Below are positions 42,480-55,088 of a stretch of 64,000 nucleotides of DNA, piece after piece. The DNA comes from Mesorhizobium sp. B2-8-5 (GTDB lineage Bacteria > Pseudomonadota > Alphaproteobacteria > Rhizobiales > Rhizobiaceae), in assembly GCF_006440675.2 (NCBI RefSeq), contig NZ_CP083951.1, positions 868,001-932,000 on the forward strand. Reading direction: 5' to 3'. The notes under the pieces are model-generated. The model worked only from the letters and a program-made list of their open reading frames with translations, was not told the DNA's origin and searched no databases. The stretch's first letter is position 1, and every line of letters begins with the position of its first letter. The position numbers were made by a program, and so were the translations under genes.

Positions 42480-43508
42480 ATGGCTGCGAAACGGATCATG
42501 CTGGACGTCCTCAAGGGCGAGACGGTTGCACCGCCGCCGCTCTGGATGATGCGTCAGGCGGGCCGCTATCTTCCCGAATACCGGGAGACCAGGAAGCGGG
42601 CCGGATCCTTCCTCGATCTCTGCTACGACCCGGACCTTGCCGTCGAGGTGACGCTGCAGCCGATCGAACGCTTCGGCTTCGACGCCTCGATCCTGTTCTC
42701 CGACATTCTCGTCGTGCCCAACGCCTTGGGTCGGGATGTCCGCTTCGAAGAGGGCCGCGGCCCGATCCTGAAGCCGATCTCGGCATCGGAGATTCCCGCG
42801 CTGGACGGCGGTATGTTTCACGTGAATCTCGAACCGGTCTACGAGACGGTGCGCCGGTTGCGCGTAAAACTGCCCGACGAGACGACGCTGCTCGGCTTCT
42901 GCGGAGCGCCCTGGACGGTGGCGACCTATATGATTGCCGGGCACGGCACGCCCGACCAGGGCCCTGCCCGGCTTTTCGCCTATCGCGAGCCCGAGGCCTT
43001 CGCACGGCTTCTGAAGATTCTGGCCGACCACTCGGCCGCCTATCTCATTCGCCAGATCGAAGCCGGCGCCGATGCGGTGCAGATTTTCGATTCGTGGTCG
43101 GGCGTGCTGGACGAACCATCCTTCGAGGCCTTCTGCGTCGAGCCGGTGGCCGAGATCGTCCGGCAGGTGAAGGCGGCTCACCCGAACGTGCCAGTGATCG
43201 GCTTTCCGAAGGGCGCCGGCGAGCGCTATCGCGACTACAGGAGGAAGACCGGCATCACCGGTCTCGGCCTCGACTGGACCGTGCCGCTGTCGATGGCGAA
43301 GGACTTGCAACGCGACGGAGCGGTGCAAGGCAATCTCGATCCGCTGCGCCTGGTCGCCGGCGGCAAGGCGCTGGCCGACGGCGTCGATGCGATTCTAAGA
43401 ACGTTGGGTGGTGGACCGCTGATCTTCAATCTCGGCCACGGCATCACGCCGGAGACGCCGGTGGCGCATGTCGAGGCGATGGTGAAAATGGTGAGGAGCC
43501 GCCGATGA
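42480..43508 (+). CDS. hemE: Uroporphyrinogen decarboxylase
   Basis: A 342-residue enzyme that decarboxylates uroporphyrinogen III to coproporphyrinogen III in heme synthesis. Signatures: [20 protein letters not shown] near the N-terminus, [50 protein letters not shown] and [27 protein letters not shown] sits ten bases before the ATG. Its stop overlaps the hemJ start as ATGA. It is the first gene to the right of the probable origin. Confidence 0.97.
   Translation: MAAKRIMLDVLKGETVAPPPLWMMRQAGRYLPEYRETRKRAGSFLDLCYDPDLAVEVTLQPIERFGFDASILFSDILVVPNALGRDVRFEEGRGPILKPISASEIPALDGGMFHVNLEPVYETVRRLRVKLPDETTLLGFCGAPWTVATYMIAGHGTPDQGPARLFAYREPEAFARLLKILADHSAAYLIRQIEAGADAVQIFDSWSGVLDEPSFEAFCVEPVAEIVRQVKAAHPNVPVIGFPKGAGERYRDYRRKTGITGLGLDWTVPLSMAKDLQRDGAVQGNLDPLRLVAGGKALADGVDAILRTLGGGPLIFNLGHGITPETPVAHVEAMVKMVRSRR
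42814..42829. promoter_or_regulatory. parS-like half site inside hemE
   Basis: TGTTTCACGTGAATCT has a perfect left half and core but two mismatches in the right half compared with the parS consensus TGTTTCACGTGAAACA. It lies within codons of hemE. Weak binding by ParB is possible. Confidence 0.45.
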
Positions 43509-44050
43509 GCAACGAGAACAGCGCGAGCAGTGGGAACAGCACTGGCCAGGCGATGAAGCGCATGGCGATCGGCATTGCCGTGCTCGTCATGCTGAGCGCG
43601 CTGCTCTATTTCGTGGCGGGCGACGGCTTCTACCCCTGGGCCAAGGCGATCCATGTGATTGCCGTCATCGCCTGGATGGCCGGCATGCTCTATCTGCCGC
43701 GGCTCTTCGTCTATCACGTCGATGCCGAGAAAGGCTCGGTGCAGTCCGAGACCTTCAAGGTGATGGAACGCCGGCTGCTGCGGGGCATCATCAATCCGGC
43801 GATGATCGTGACCTGGGTGTTCGGGCTTTGGCTGGCCTGGAAGGGCTTTGGCTTCCAGGGCGGTTGGCTGCACGCCAAGATCGCGCTGGTGCTCGCCTTG
43901 TCGGGGCTGCATGGCTATCTCGCCGCGGCGGTCAGGAAATTCGCCGAGGACAAGAACGAAAAACCAGCGCGGCACTGGCGGATCGTCAACGAGATCCCCA
44001 CATTGCTGATGATCGTCATCGTCATCCTGGTCATCGTGAAGCCGTTTTAG
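43505..44050 (+). CDS. hemJ: Protoporphyrinogen oxidase HemJ
   Basis: A 181-residue integral membrane protein oxidising protoporphyrinogen IX to protoporphyrin IX. A short hydrophilic N-terminus is followed by four hydrophobic segments. Conserved features: [20 protein letters not shown] (His in the first conserved helix), [27 protein letters not shown] and [23 protein letters not shown] 43505 overlaps hemE; the family is usually about 150-180 residues. The hemE-hemJ-rho order is typical. Confidence 0.95.
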   Translation: MSNENSASSGNSTGQAMKRMAIGIAVLVMLSALLYFVAGDGFYPWAKAIHVIAVIAWMAGMLYLPRLFVYHVDAEKGSVQSETFKVMERRLLRGIINPAMIVTWVFGLWLAWKGFGFQGGWLHAKIALVLALSGLHGYLAAAVRKFAEDKNEKPARHWRIVNEIPTLLMIVIVILVIVKPF

Positions 44051-44055
44051 ATCGG

Positions 44056-44086
44056 GAGCATGATCTTTCCGAGGATCATGCTCTAG
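44056..44086. repeat. Short family B hairpin
   Basis: GAGCATGATCTTTCC and GAGGATCATGCTC: outer arms of the family B hairpin with the centre deleted. It lies between hemJ and rho and could form a compact stem in the transcript. Confidence 0.75.
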
Positions 44087-44264
44087 GCTTCCTTCAATCC
44101 AGCAGAAGCCCAGCAAAAGGCGGCTTGCTCTTTCAGGCGACCGACGATAAAAGACGGGTCTTCCTTCCCGTCATGCGCCGCCCCTTTCACTCGCTTTCGG
44201 CCGCGCCCGGCATTTGTCGTATTCAGCCGATTTTCCTCCCCAAAGCCTACCCAGAGTCTATCTG

Positions 44265-45530
<1,266 letters not shown>

Positions 45531-45555
45531 TCGGGATACCGAGCCGGTCTAGGCT

Positions 45556-45717
45556 TCGTCATTCTAGGGCGGAGCAAGGAGCGGAGCGACGCGGCGTAGA
45601 CCCTAGAATCCATGCCGTTACTTTTGGGCCTTGCAGCGGTGCAGAGTAATCTGGTCCGCTGCGTTCTTCGGCGAGCGTCACGGCATGGATCCTCGGTCAA
45701 GCCCGAGGATGACGAAG
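45556..45717. repeat. Palindromic repeat family A
   Basis: CGTCATTCTAGGGCGGAGCA and CCTAGAATCCATGCCGTTAC on the left; CGTCACGGCATGGATCCTCG with GTCAAGCCCGAGGATGACGA on the right. It lies between the convergent rho and DUF255 genes. Confidence 0.86.
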
Positions 45718-45743
45718 AAACCGGTCTTGGCCTCGCTGGCTTT

Positions 45744-47780
<2,037 letters not shown>

Positions 47781-47798
47781 TTGGGTTTGATGCGGCAA

Positions 47799-47848
47799 AG
47801 CATGATGCCGAAAACCGTGAGGCGGTCTTCGGCCGACATGCTCTTACC
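47799..47848. repeat. Family B hairpin repeat, diverged
   Basis: AGCATGATGCCGAAAACCGT and GAGGCGGTCTTCGGCCGACA, then TGCTCTTACC. It lies between the divergent DUF255 and mnmE genes. Confidence 0.7.
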
Positions 47849-47879
47849 TTTAATCTAGGCGGTTCGGCAGGTCCGGCAA

Positions 47880-49199
47880 ATGGTTTCCCCAATGGCTTCG
47901 AAGGATTCGATCGTAGCGCTGTCCAGCGGCCGCCTGCCTGCCGGGCTTGCCGTCATCCGCGTCTCTGGCCCGAAGACTCGATTCGTGGTCGAAACGATTG
48001 CGGGCGCCGTTAAGGACCGGTTTACCACGTTGCGCAAGCTCAAGGCCGCGGACGGCTCGGTCATCGATCACGGGCTTGTCCTGTTCTTTCCAGGGCCCGG
48101 CAGCTTCACCGGCGAGGATGTCGCCGAGTTCCAGGTCCATGGCAGCCGCGCCGTTGCGGCCAAGATGCTGGAGACGATCACGGGCTTCGAAGGCGTGAGG
48201 CATGCCGAGCCTGGCGAATTCACCCGGCGCGCTTTTCTCAACGGCAAGTTCGACCTGGTCGAGACCGAGGCGCTCGCCGATCTGGTCAATGCCGAGACGG
48301 AAGCGCAGCGCCGCTTCGCCTTGCGCAACGCGGAAGGCACGCAGAGCGAGCTCTATTCGAGCTGGCGCCGCCGGCTGATCCATGCGCGCGCCATGATCGA
48401 GGCGGAAATAGACTTCGCCGACGAAGAAGACGTGCCGGGTTCCGTTTCGGGAGCGGTCTGGTCCGACGTGTCGGCAATGATCGGTGAGATCGATCGGCAT
48501 GTTGAAGGCTTCAAGGCAGCCGAGATCATCCGCGACGGGTTCGAGGTTGTGATCCTCGGCGCGCCGAATGCCGGCAAGTCCAGCCTGTTCAACGCGCTGG
48601 CTAGGCGCGACGCAGCGATCGTCACCGACGAACCGGGCACGACTCGCGATTTGCTCGAGGTCTCCATGGACCTCAACGGGCTGAAGGTGCGGATTGTCGA
48701 CACGGCCGGCCTGCGGGACGCCGCGGGCAAGGTCGAATCGATAGGCATCGAGCGTGCCAGGACCAGGGCCGGGGAGGCAGACCTGATCCTGCTGTTGGAG
48801 GACATGGCTGACCCTGTTCCGGTCGGCGATGTTGCGAGCGGGGCGCCGTTGCTGCGTGTCGGGACGAAGTCCGATATCGCCGGTGTCGGCGCTGGCGCTT
48901 ATGATCTGGCGATCTCTTCCAGGGACGGCACCGGGCTCGGCGCTCTTCTCGACGAGATCGGAGCCCGTGCCGCCAAGACAGCCGGGGACGCGAGTGAAGT
49001 CCTCCCGTCGAGGCTGCGGCACGTCGAGCTGCTCAAGGAGACGACGGACTTCTTGCGAGCGGCGTTGGCCGGACACAGCCAGGAACTGAGGGCCGAGGAA
49101 TTACGATTGGCGGCGGATCGCCTCGGCCGGATCATCGGCGCGGTCGATGTCGAGGATCTGCTCGACGTCATCTTTTCGCAGTTCTGCATCGGTAAATGA
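47880..49199 (+). CDS. mnmE: tRNA uridine-5-carboxymethylaminomethyl(34) synthesis GTPase MnmE
   Basis: A 439-residue GTPase that with MnmG installs cmnm5U at tRNA wobble uridines. The N-terminal tetrahydrofolate-binding domain (VALSSGRLPAGLAVIRVSGP, FQVHGSRAVAAKMLETI) is followed by a helical domain with the inserted G domain (VVILGAPNAGKSSLFNALAR, DEPGTTRDLLEV, VDTAGLRDAAGKVESIGIER). The C-terminal catalytic motif FCIGK is intact. The ATG at 47880 has CAGGT upstream; 47892 is an alternative. The stop codon lies within the first parS-like site. Confidence 0.97.
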   Translation: MVSPMASKDSIVALSSGRLPAGLAVIRVSGPKTRFVVETIAGAVKDRFTTLRKLKAADGSVIDHGLVLFFPGPGSFTGEDVAEFQVHGSRAVAAKMLETITGFEGVRHAEPGEFTRRAFLNGKFDLVETEALADLVNAETEAQRRFALRNAEGTQSELYSSWRRRLIHARAMIEAEIDFADEEDVPGSVSGAVWSDVSAMIGEIDRHVEGFKAAEIIRDGFEVVILGAPNAGKSSLFNALARRDAAIVTDEPGTTRDLLEVSMDLNGLKVRIVDTAGLRDAAGKVESIGIERARTRAGEADLILLLEDMADPVPVGDVASGAPLLRVGTKSDIAGVGAGAYDLAISSRDGTGLGALLDEIGARAAKTAGDASEVLPSRLRHVELLKETTDFLRAALAGHSQELRAEELRLAADRLGRIIGAVDVEDLLDVIFSQFCIGK

Positions 49200-49212
49200 T
49201 TCACGTGAAACA
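49197..49212. promoter_or_regulatory. parS site 1
   Basis: TGATTCACGTGAAACA, one mismatch from the palindromic parS consensus TGTTTCACGTGAAACA. It overlaps the mnmE stop codon TGA. Confidence 0.9.
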
Positions 49213-49234
49213 CGACGCGGGATCTGTGCGGAGA

Positions 49235-49250
49235 TGACTCACGTGAAACA
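49235..49250. promoter_or_regulatory. parS site 2 (weaker)
   Basis: TGACTCACGTGAAACA, two mismatches from the consensus in the left half. It lies 38 bases after site 1. Confidence 0.78.
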
Positions 49251-49267
49251 TTCGGGCTTCGGATACA

Positions 49268-49283
49268 TGTTTCACGTGAAACG
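49268..49283. promoter_or_regulatory. parS site 3
   Basis: TGTTTCACGTGAAACG, one terminal mismatch. With sites 1 and 2 it fills the 162-base mnmE-mnmG gap, which appears to be a ParB loading centre. Confidence 0.92.
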
Positions 49284-49361
49284 AGTCGGGCCTTCGTCCT
49301 TGACAGCGCGTGATGACGGGGACATGTGTCGGGCAATCTCTGAAAGCGGATTCTTGGAAAA

Positions 49362-51236
49362 ATGACCGATCACTATGATGTGGTGGTGGTGGGCGGCGGC
49401 CATGCCGGCTGCGAGGCGGCGAGCGCTGCGGCGCGCGCTGGCGCCAGGACCGCGCTGGTGACGCTGCGCTTCGATACGATCGGCGTCATGTCCTGCAATC
49501 CGGCGATCGGCGGCCTCGGCAAGGGCCATCTCGTGCGCGAGATCGATGCCATGGACGGGCTCATGGGCCGCATCACGGATGCCGCCGGCATCCAGTTCCG
49601 CCTGCTCAACCGCCGCAAAGGGCCGGCCGTGCGCGGTCCGCGCACTCAGGCCGACCGCAAGCTCTATCGACTTGCCATGCAGGCCGCGATCGGCGACCAG
49701 GCCAATCTCGACGTGGTCGAGGGCGAGGTTCTCGATCTCGCAATCGAAGACGGGCACGTGGCGGCCGTGCTGGTCTCGGGTGATCGGCACTTGGCCTGCG
49801 GCGCGGTCGTGCTGACCACCGGCACTTTCCTGCGCGGGCTGATCCATATCGGCGAGAGGAAGATCGTCGCCGGCCGCATGAACGAACAGGCAAGCCATGG
49901 GCTTTCGGCCACCATGGCGCGTGCGGGCTTCAAGCTCGGGCGCCTGAAGACCGGCACGCCCCCTCGCCTCGACGGCCGCACCATCGATTGGGCGTTGCTG
50001 CAAAGCCAGGCGGCGGACGAGGATCCGGTGCCGTTCTCGCTGATGACGGACGTAATCGTTAATCCACAGATCCATTGCGGCATCACACGGACCATGCCGG
50101 CGACGCATGACCTGATCCGGGCCAATCTCGGCCGCTCGGCCATGTATTCCGGCTCGATCGAAGGCGTCGGGCCGCGCTATTGTCCCTCGATCGAGGACAA
50201 GATCGTTAAGTTCGGCGACCGCGGGGGTCATCAGATCTTCCTTGAGCCGGAAGGCCTCGACGACGACACCGTCTACCCGAACGGGATCTCGACCTCGCTG
50301 CCTGAGGATGTGCAGCTCGACATCCTGAAGACCATTCCCGGGTTGGAAAAGGCGACGATGCTGCAGCCGGGCTATGCCATCGAATACGACCATGTCGATC
50401 CGCGCGAACTGAGGACGACGCTGGAGACGAAGCGCGTGGCCGGCCTATTCCTGGCCGGGCAGATCAACGGCACGACGGGTTACGAAGAGGCCGGCGCGCA
50501 AGGTCTGCTCGCCGGCATCAACGCGGCGCGCAAGGCTTCGGCAAGCGAGCCGGTCGTGCTCAGCCGCACCGAGGCCTATATCGGCGTGATGGTCGATGAC
50601 CTGACCAGCCGCGGCATCGCCGAGCCTTACCGGATGTTCACCTCGCGGGCGGAGTTCCGGCTGTCGCTGCGCGCCGACAATGCCGATGAGCGGCTGACGC
50701 CGCTGGCCGACAAGCTCGGGATCGTGGCCCCGCCGCGGATGCAGCGGTTCGGCGAGATCGCGCTGAAACTCGATCAGGCCCGCGCGCTGGCAAAGTCGGT
50801 GACGCTGACGCCGAACGAAGCGGCGCGGCATGGGTTGGAGATCAACAAGGACGGCGTGCGCCGCTCGGCCTATGCGCTTTTGGCGCATCCGGGCGTCGAC
50901 ATGGCGTGGCTAACACGCGTCGAGCCGCGCTTTGCCGCGCTTGACGCGAGGACGGCGGAGCGGCTCGAAACGGAAGCGAAATATTCGGTTTACCTTGATA
51001 GGCAGCAGGCCGATGTCGCGCAGATCAGGCATGAGGAATCGCGGCTCATCCCCGAGGCGATCGATTTCTCTGATGTTCCTGGACTTTCGAACGAGTTGAA
51101 GCAGAAGATGAAGACGCGCCAGCCGCGTTCGATCGCCGATGCTCAGCGGATGGAAGGTATGACGCCCGCGGCGCTGGCCATCATCGTGGCTCATGTCCGC
51201 AACGCCGAGCTCGCCGCGCGAAGGGACGTGGCGTGA
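49362..51236 (+). CDS. mnmG: tRNA uridine-5-carboxymethylaminomethyl(34) synthesis enzyme MnmG (GidA)
   Basis: A 624-residue FAD protein partnering MnmE in wobble uridine modification. Motifs: [20 protein letters not shown] (FAD site), [72 protein letters not shown] and [20 protein letters not shown]. The C-terminal helical domain that contacts MnmE ends the protein. Its stop overlaps the rsmG GTG start. Length is normal. Confidence 0.98.
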   Translation: MTDHYDVVVVGGGHAGCEAASAAARAGARTALVTLRFDTIGVMSCNPAIGGLGKGHLVREIDAMDGLMGRITDAAGIQFRLLNRRKGPAVRGPRTQADRKLYRLAMQAAIGDQANLDVVEGEVLDLAIEDGHVAAVLVSGDRHLACGAVVLTTGTFLRGLIHIGERKIVAGRMNEQASHGLSATMARAGFKLGRLKTGTPPRLDGRTIDWALLQSQAADEDPVPFSLMTDVIVNPQIHCGITRTMPATHDLIRANLGRSAMYSGSIEGVGPRYCPSIEDKIVKFGDRGGHQIFLEPEGLDDDTVYPNGISTSLPEDVQLDILKTIPGLEKATMLQPGYAIEYDHVDPRELRTTLETKRVAGLFLAGQINGTTGYEEAGAQGLLAGINAARKASASEPVVLSRTEAYIGVMVDDLTSRGIAEPYRMFTSRAEFRLSLRADNADERLTPLADKLGIVAPPRMQRFGEIALKLDQARALAKSVTLTPNEAARHGLEINKDGVRRSAYALLAHPGVDMAWLTRVEPRFAALDARTAERLETEAKYSVYLDRQQADVAQIRHEESRLIPEAIDFSDVPGLSNELKQKMKTRQPRSIADAQRMEGMTPAALAIIVAHVRNAELAARRDVA

Positions 51237-51868
51237 GCGACTGGGACGATCTGCAAAAGGCGGCAGGTCCGGTTTCACGTGAAACATTCGAGCGGCTTCG
51301 GGCCTTCGAAGAGCTGTTCCTGAAATGGAACCGCAGCATCAATCTGGCGGCGCCGTCGACACTGGACGATGTCTGGCGCCGCCACATCCTGGATAGCGCC
51401 CAACTCGCGCGAATCGCACCCACTGCCACGCGCTGGGTCGACCTTGGTTCGGGCGGCGGGTTTCCGGGATTGGTGCTCGGCTTTCTGCTGGCCGAGCGGG
51501 CCGGCGCGTCGATCGACCTGGTCGAGAGCAACCGCAAGAAGGCTTCGTTTCTGCAATCGGTCATCGGCCAGTTCAATTTGCCGGCACGGGTCCTGGCCAA
51601 GCGCATCGACGACAGCTATGCGCTTGTTTCCGCACCGGAAATCGTAACCGCCAGAGCGCTGGCCGCCCTTCCGGATCTGCTCGACCTGGCTGCGCCGTGG
51701 CTGACCAAAGGGTCACGCGCGCTTTTCCATAAAGGCCGGGATTACCGTGCCGAGGTGGAAGAAAGCACTCACCGCTGGGGCTTCGATCTGGTAGAACATT
51801 CGAGCATGACCGACCCACACGGCGTCATCCTTGAAATCACCGAATTGCGCCCGGCGAAACAGCAATGA
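51233..51868 (+). CDS. rsmG: 16S rRNA (guanine(527)-N(7))-methyltransferase RsmG (GidB)
   Basis: A 211-residue SAM-dependent methyltransferase modifying G527 of 16S rRNA; loss gives low-level streptomycin resistance in other bacteria. Motifs: [33 protein letters not shown], the SAM loop [17 protein letters not shown], and [20 protein letters not shown]. It starts with GTG overlapping mnmG. Codons for GPVSRETFE contain a parS site. Its end overlaps the parA start. Confidence 0.96.
   Translation: MSDWDDLQKAAGPVSRETFERLRAFEELFLKWNRSINLAAPSTLDDVWRRHILDSAQLARIAPTATRWVDLGSGGGFPGLVLGFLLAERAGASIDLVESNRKKASFLQSVIGQFNLPARVLAKRIDDSYALVSAPEIVTARALAALPDLLDLAAPWLTKGSRALFHKGRDYRAEVEESTHRWGFDLVEHSSMTDPHGVILEITELRPAKQQ
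51271..51286. promoter_or_regulatory. parS site 4, inside rsmG
   Basis: GGTTTCACGTGAAACA, one mismatch from consensus, translated as the VSRET segment of RsmG. It is placed about 2 kb from the mnmE-mnmG cluster and 0.6 kb before parA. Confidence 0.9.
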
Positions 51869-52683
51869 ATTACTGGCATAGGCCCATGAGCACAGCACCG
51901 CGTATCATCACTGTTGCCAACCAGAAAGGCGGCGTCGGCAAGACGACGACGGCCATCAACCTGGCCACGGCGCTGGCCGCGATCGGCGAGCGCGTGCTGA
52001 TCGTCGATCTTGACCCGCAGGGCAATGCCAGCACCGGCCTCGGCATCGACCGAAAGGACCGCACCGTCTCGTCCTATGACGTGCTGACCGGCGAACTCGA
52101 TCTGGAAGCGGCTGCGGTGCCGACGGCGGTGCCGGGTCTGTCCATCGTGCCCTCGACGCTCGACCTGCTCGGCATCGAGATGGAGATCGCCTCGGCGCCC
52201 GACCGCGTGCTCAGGCTGCGCAACGCGCTGCGCGCCGCCGCCGAGCGCTCGGCGCCGTTCGGCTATGTGCTGATCGACTGCCCGCCCTCGCTCAATCTTT
52301 TGACTTTGAATTCAATGGCCGCGGCCGATTCCGTTCTCGTGCCGCTGCAATGCGAGTTCTTTGCGCTCGAAGGTCTGAGCCAATTGCTGGAGACGGTCGA
52401 GCAGGTGCGCAGCAGCATCAACCCGGATCTCACCATCCAGGGCATCGTGCTCACCATGTATGACGGGCGCAACAACCTCGCCAACCAGGTGGTGCAGGAT
52501 GTGCGCACCCATATGGGCGACAAGGTCTATGAGACGATCATTCCGCGCAATGTTCGCGTTTCCGAAGCGCCGTCCTATGGTAAGCCGGCGATCCTCTATG
52601 ACCTGAAATGCTCGGGCAGCCAGGCCTATCTGCAGCTCGCCTCCGAGGTGATCCGCCGCGAGCGCAAGCTGCGCGCCGCCTGA
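51865..52683 (+). CDS. parA: Chromosome partitioning ATPase ParA
   Basis: A Walker-type ATPase of 265-272 residues driving origin segregation. The deviant Walker A motif is in [20 protein letters not shown], the A' and B regions are [17 protein letters not shown] and [20 protein letters not shown], and [19 protein letters not shown] is conserved. ATG 51865 overlaps the rsmG stop; ATG 51886 (MSTAPRIIT) would give the usual family N-terminus, so the true start may be there. It is followed by parB 66 bases later in one operon. Confidence 0.97.
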   Translation: MNYWHRPMSTAPRIITVANQKGGVGKTTTAINLATALAAIGERVLIVDLDPQGNASTGLGIDRKDRTVSSYDVLTGELDLEAAAVPTAVPGLSIVPSTLDLLGIEMEIASAPDRVLRLRNALRAAAERSAPFGYVLIDCPPSLNLLTLNSMAAADSVLVPLQCEFFALEGLSQLLETVEQVRSSINPDLTIQGIVLTMYDGRNNLANQVVQDVRTHMGDKVYETIIPRNVRVSEAPSYGKPAILYDLKCSGSQAYLQLASEVIRRERKLRAA

Positions 52684-52749
52684 GCCGTAGGCGCGGCAGC
52701 AGCTTTGGTTAATTAGCCAATTCGATTCCGAAACGATCTGGACAAACCA

Positions 52750-53643
52750 ATGAGCGAAGACCAATCAAGAAAAAGACTGGGCCGTGGCCTCGCGGCGCTG
52801 ATCGGCGAAATCGACCGTCCGGCGGCGCCGGAAAAGCCAAGCGCGGCGGTCGCGGCGGACGGCAAGGTGCCGATCGAATTCGTCAGCCCGAACCCGAAGA
52901 ATCCGCGCCGGCATTTCGGCGATGCCGAGCTCACCGACCTCGCGCAATCGATCCGCGAACATGGTGTGGTGCAGCCGGTGGTGGCGCGCCCCTCGCCTTC
53001 GCAGCCCGGCCGGTACGAGATCATCGCCGGCGAGCGGCGTTGGCGGGCGGCGCAGCGCGCCGGCCTGACCGAGATCCCGCTGATCGTGCGCGACGTCAAC
53101 GACCGCACCGCGCTGGAGCTGGCGATCATCGAGAACGTGCAGCGCGCCGACCTCAATCCGGTCGAGGAGGCGCAAGGCTATCAGCAGCTGATCGACGAGC
53201 ACGGCTACACCCAGGCCGATCTCGGCCAGGTGATCGGCAAGAGCCGCAGCCATGTCGCCAACACGCTGCGGCTTCTGAAGCTGCCCAATGTCATTCACGA
53301 CATGCTGGTCGATGGCGATCTCTCGGCCGGTCATGCCCGCACGCTGGTAACCGCGGCGGACCCGGCCGGGCTCGCCAAGCGCATCGTCAAGGAAGGGCTT
53401 TCGGTGCGCCAGGCGGAAGCGCTGGCGCAGATGCCCGCCGGCCCAACGCCGGCCAAGACCAAGTCCACGGCGGGCGCGCCGGACAAGGACCCCGACACGC
53501 TGGCGCTCGAGAAGCTGATGACCGATACGATCGGCATGATCGTCAGCATCGAGCACAAGGGCAAGGGCGGCACGCTCAGGGTCAACTATCGCTCGCTGGA
53601 CCAGCTCGACGAGTTGTGCCGGCGGCTGAAGGACGAGCGGTAG
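52750..53643 (+). CDS. parB: Chromosome partitioning protein ParB
   Basis: A 297-residue CTPase and DNA clamp that binds parS. Order: basic N-terminus KRLGRGLAALIGEI, CTP-binding region with IREHGVVQPVVARPS and IIAGERRWRAAQRAG, the ENVQRADLNPVEEAQGYQQL segment, HTH GYTQADLGQVIGKSRSHVAN TLRLLKLP, and a C-terminal dimerisation domain ending RVNYRSLDQLDELCRRL. Together with parA and the nearby parS sites it forms the complete segregation system. Confidence 0.97.
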   Translation: MSEDQSRKRLGRGLAALIGEIDRPAAPEKPSAAVAADGKVPIEFVSPNPKNPRRHFGDAELTDLAQSIREHGVVQPVVARPSPSQPGRYEIIAGERRWRAAQRAGLTEIPLIVRDVNDRTALELAIIENVQRADLNPVEEAQGYQQLIDEHGYTQADLGQVIGKSRSHVANTLRLLKLPNVIHDMLVDGDLSAGHARTLVTAADPAGLAKRIVKEGLSVRQAEALAQMPAGPTPAKTKSTAGAPDKDPDTLALEKLMTDTIGMIVSIEHKGKGGTLRVNYRSLDQLDELCRRLKDER

Positions 53644-53859
53644 GCCGCTGCGGTGCAACGGTATTTGCCGGAACCTGAGGTTTTGGCTTAAGGCTGGCTA
53701 TGCCTGATATATCGGTGATAGACAGAAGGCCTTTGGGCGATATGCCGGCCCTTTTTGTCGCGCGCCACTCATTGGCGAAGGCGGTGGGAGTGCCCGGCAG
53801 GACAGCAGGGACGCTGTCCGGTTAGCGCACCAGCGCTTCTCTAGCCGCAACCGACGCGT

Positions 53860-54018
53860 CGTTATCCTCGGGCTTGACCCGAGGATCCATTCCGTGACCG
53901 ACGCCGAAGGGCTCAGCGGTACAAAATTCTGTAAACGTTGCAATGCCTTAGCGTCACGGAATGGATTCCAGGGTCTGCGCGCGTCGCTCCGCTCCTTGCT
54001 CTGCCCTAGAATGACGAC
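53860..54018. repeat. Palindromic repeat family A (ATTCC-arm form)
   Basis: CGTTATCCTCGGGCTTGACC and GAGGATCCATTCCGTGACC on the left; CGTCACGGAATGGATTCCAG with GTCGCTCCGCTCCTTGCTCT and GCCCTAGAATGACGA on the right. Its left arm has the same GGATCCATTCCGTGACC form as the site hit by the IS110 element. Confidence 0.85.
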
Positions 54019-54045
54019 GGAGATCGTCGGCGTTCCTCCGCGCCC

Positions 54046-54100
54046 CCTCTGTCCTCCCCGACATCTCCCTCACAAAGGCCCACGGGGGGATCAGCCGGCG
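54046..54100. repeat. Palindromic repeat family C, partial
   Basis: CCCCCTCTGTCCTCCCCGAC, ATCTCCCTCACAAAGGCCCA, CGGGGGGATCAG. It is one degenerate arm, located just before the holA remnant. Bases 53644-53859 between parB and the repeats hold no credible gene. Confidence 0.65.
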
Positions 54101-54127
54101 CGTCGGTTTCGCCAATCACAGCCGTTT

Positions 54128-54275
54128 TGCAGCACAATCGCGAAACACAGCCTGTCGCGCCAGTGCATCGGACAGGTCTGCCGTTTGCGCGTCGGCAGCA
54201 CCGCTGTCTGCAGCCGCACGCGGCCGAGCGACCCGACGTTCCAGCGCCGGCGCCCTCCGCTTGACAGTCCGGGGC
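54128..54275 (-). pseudogene. Degenerate second copy of the holA 3' end
   Basis: Plus-strand text such as GTTTGCGCGTCGGCAGCACC and GCTGTCTGCAGCC aligns with the C-terminal coding end of holA at 56116-56258 (GCTTGCGCGTCTGCAGCACC, GCCGTCTGCAGCC). Shared blocks run from AATCGCGA through CGCGCCAG, GGACAGGTC and CGGCCGAGCG to CAGTCC. Substitutions and indels destroy the frame. It lies between parB and the DUF1326 gene, while the intact holA is 1.9 kb further right. Confidence 0.75.
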
Positions 54276-54430
54276 AACGGCGTACCTTCTATTAGCTCGA
54301 ACTTAAGTTATGCCCCGGCGTGCCGATCAGTCGCGATGAGGGCTCTCTGCCGTTCCGATCGTGTTCGTGAAACGGCACCGCCTCGCCAAAGCGATATGCC
54401 CGACGCGCCTGACGCAAATGGGAGGTGCAA

Positions 54431-55057
54431 ATGGCGGTCAGTTGGCAATTGTCTGGAAGTTACTTCGAGAACTGCAGCTGCGATGTCGTATGTCCCTGTC
54501 TGCTGTCCACCCAGGCGCAGCTGACGTCGAAGCCGACGAAAGGCGTTTGCGACGTCGCCCTGGTCTTTCATATCGACAAGGGCAGTTTCGGCGACGTTCG
54601 ACTGGACGGGCTCAATGTCGCGATGGTTGCTCACACGCCAGGCCCGATGGCGGACGGCAATTGGACGGCGGCGGCCTATATCGACGAACGGGCGGATGAC
54701 CGGCAAACAGAGGCGCTGGGCGCCATCTTCACCGGCGCCGCGGGTGGGCCGATGGCTGCCTTCGCGCCGATGATCAGCACCAATCTCGGAGCGAAGAAGG
54801 CGCCGATCAAATACCAGGTCGACGGCAAGAAGCGGTCGGTGGAGGTTGCCAGCGTGATGCAGCTGGCGGTCGAACCGTTGCCGACAATGCGCGAGGACGG
54901 CGAGATGTGGGCGGCCACCGGCCATCCCGTCAATCCAGACTGGCTAGGCCTGGCGATGGGCGTGGAAGGCAATACGTTCAGCGACCATGGCATGAGTTGG
55001 GATAATTCGCGCCGCAACGCGCACTACGCGCCGATCAATTGGTCCGGCCAGCAATAG
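54431..55057 (+). CDS. DUF1326 domain-containing protein
   Basis: A 208-residue soluble protein of the DUF1326 family: WQLSGSYFENCSCDVVCPCL (the conserved CxCxxxCPC cysteine cluster) near the N-terminus, FHIDKGSFGDVRLDGLNVAM and VEGNTFSDHGMSWDNSRRNA with HYAPINWSG at the end. The Cys cluster suggests metal or Fe-S binding; function is unknown. GGAGG sits five bases before the ATG. It is paired with a DUF2182 membrane protein 31 bases downstream, a recurrent combination in proteobacteria. Confidence 0.9.
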   Translation: MAVSWQLSGSYFENCSCDVVCPCLLSTQAQLTSKPTKGVCDVALVFHIDKGSFGDVRLDGLNVAMVAHTPGPMADGNWTAAAYIDERADDRQTEALGAIFTGAAGGPMAAFAPMISTNLGAKKAPIKYQVDGKKRSVEVASVMQLAVEPLPTMREDGEMWAATGHPVNPDWLGLAMGVEGNTFSDHGMSWDNSRRNAHYAPINWSGQQ

Positions 55058-55088
55058 TCCTTGACCGCATGGCCGGACGGGCTCGCCC

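Noticed and set aside
44214..44264. Upstream extension of rho
   Set aside because: The extra 17 codons have no similarity to Rho N-termini, which begin at the MQEMKL segment, and no ribosome site supports the earlier start.
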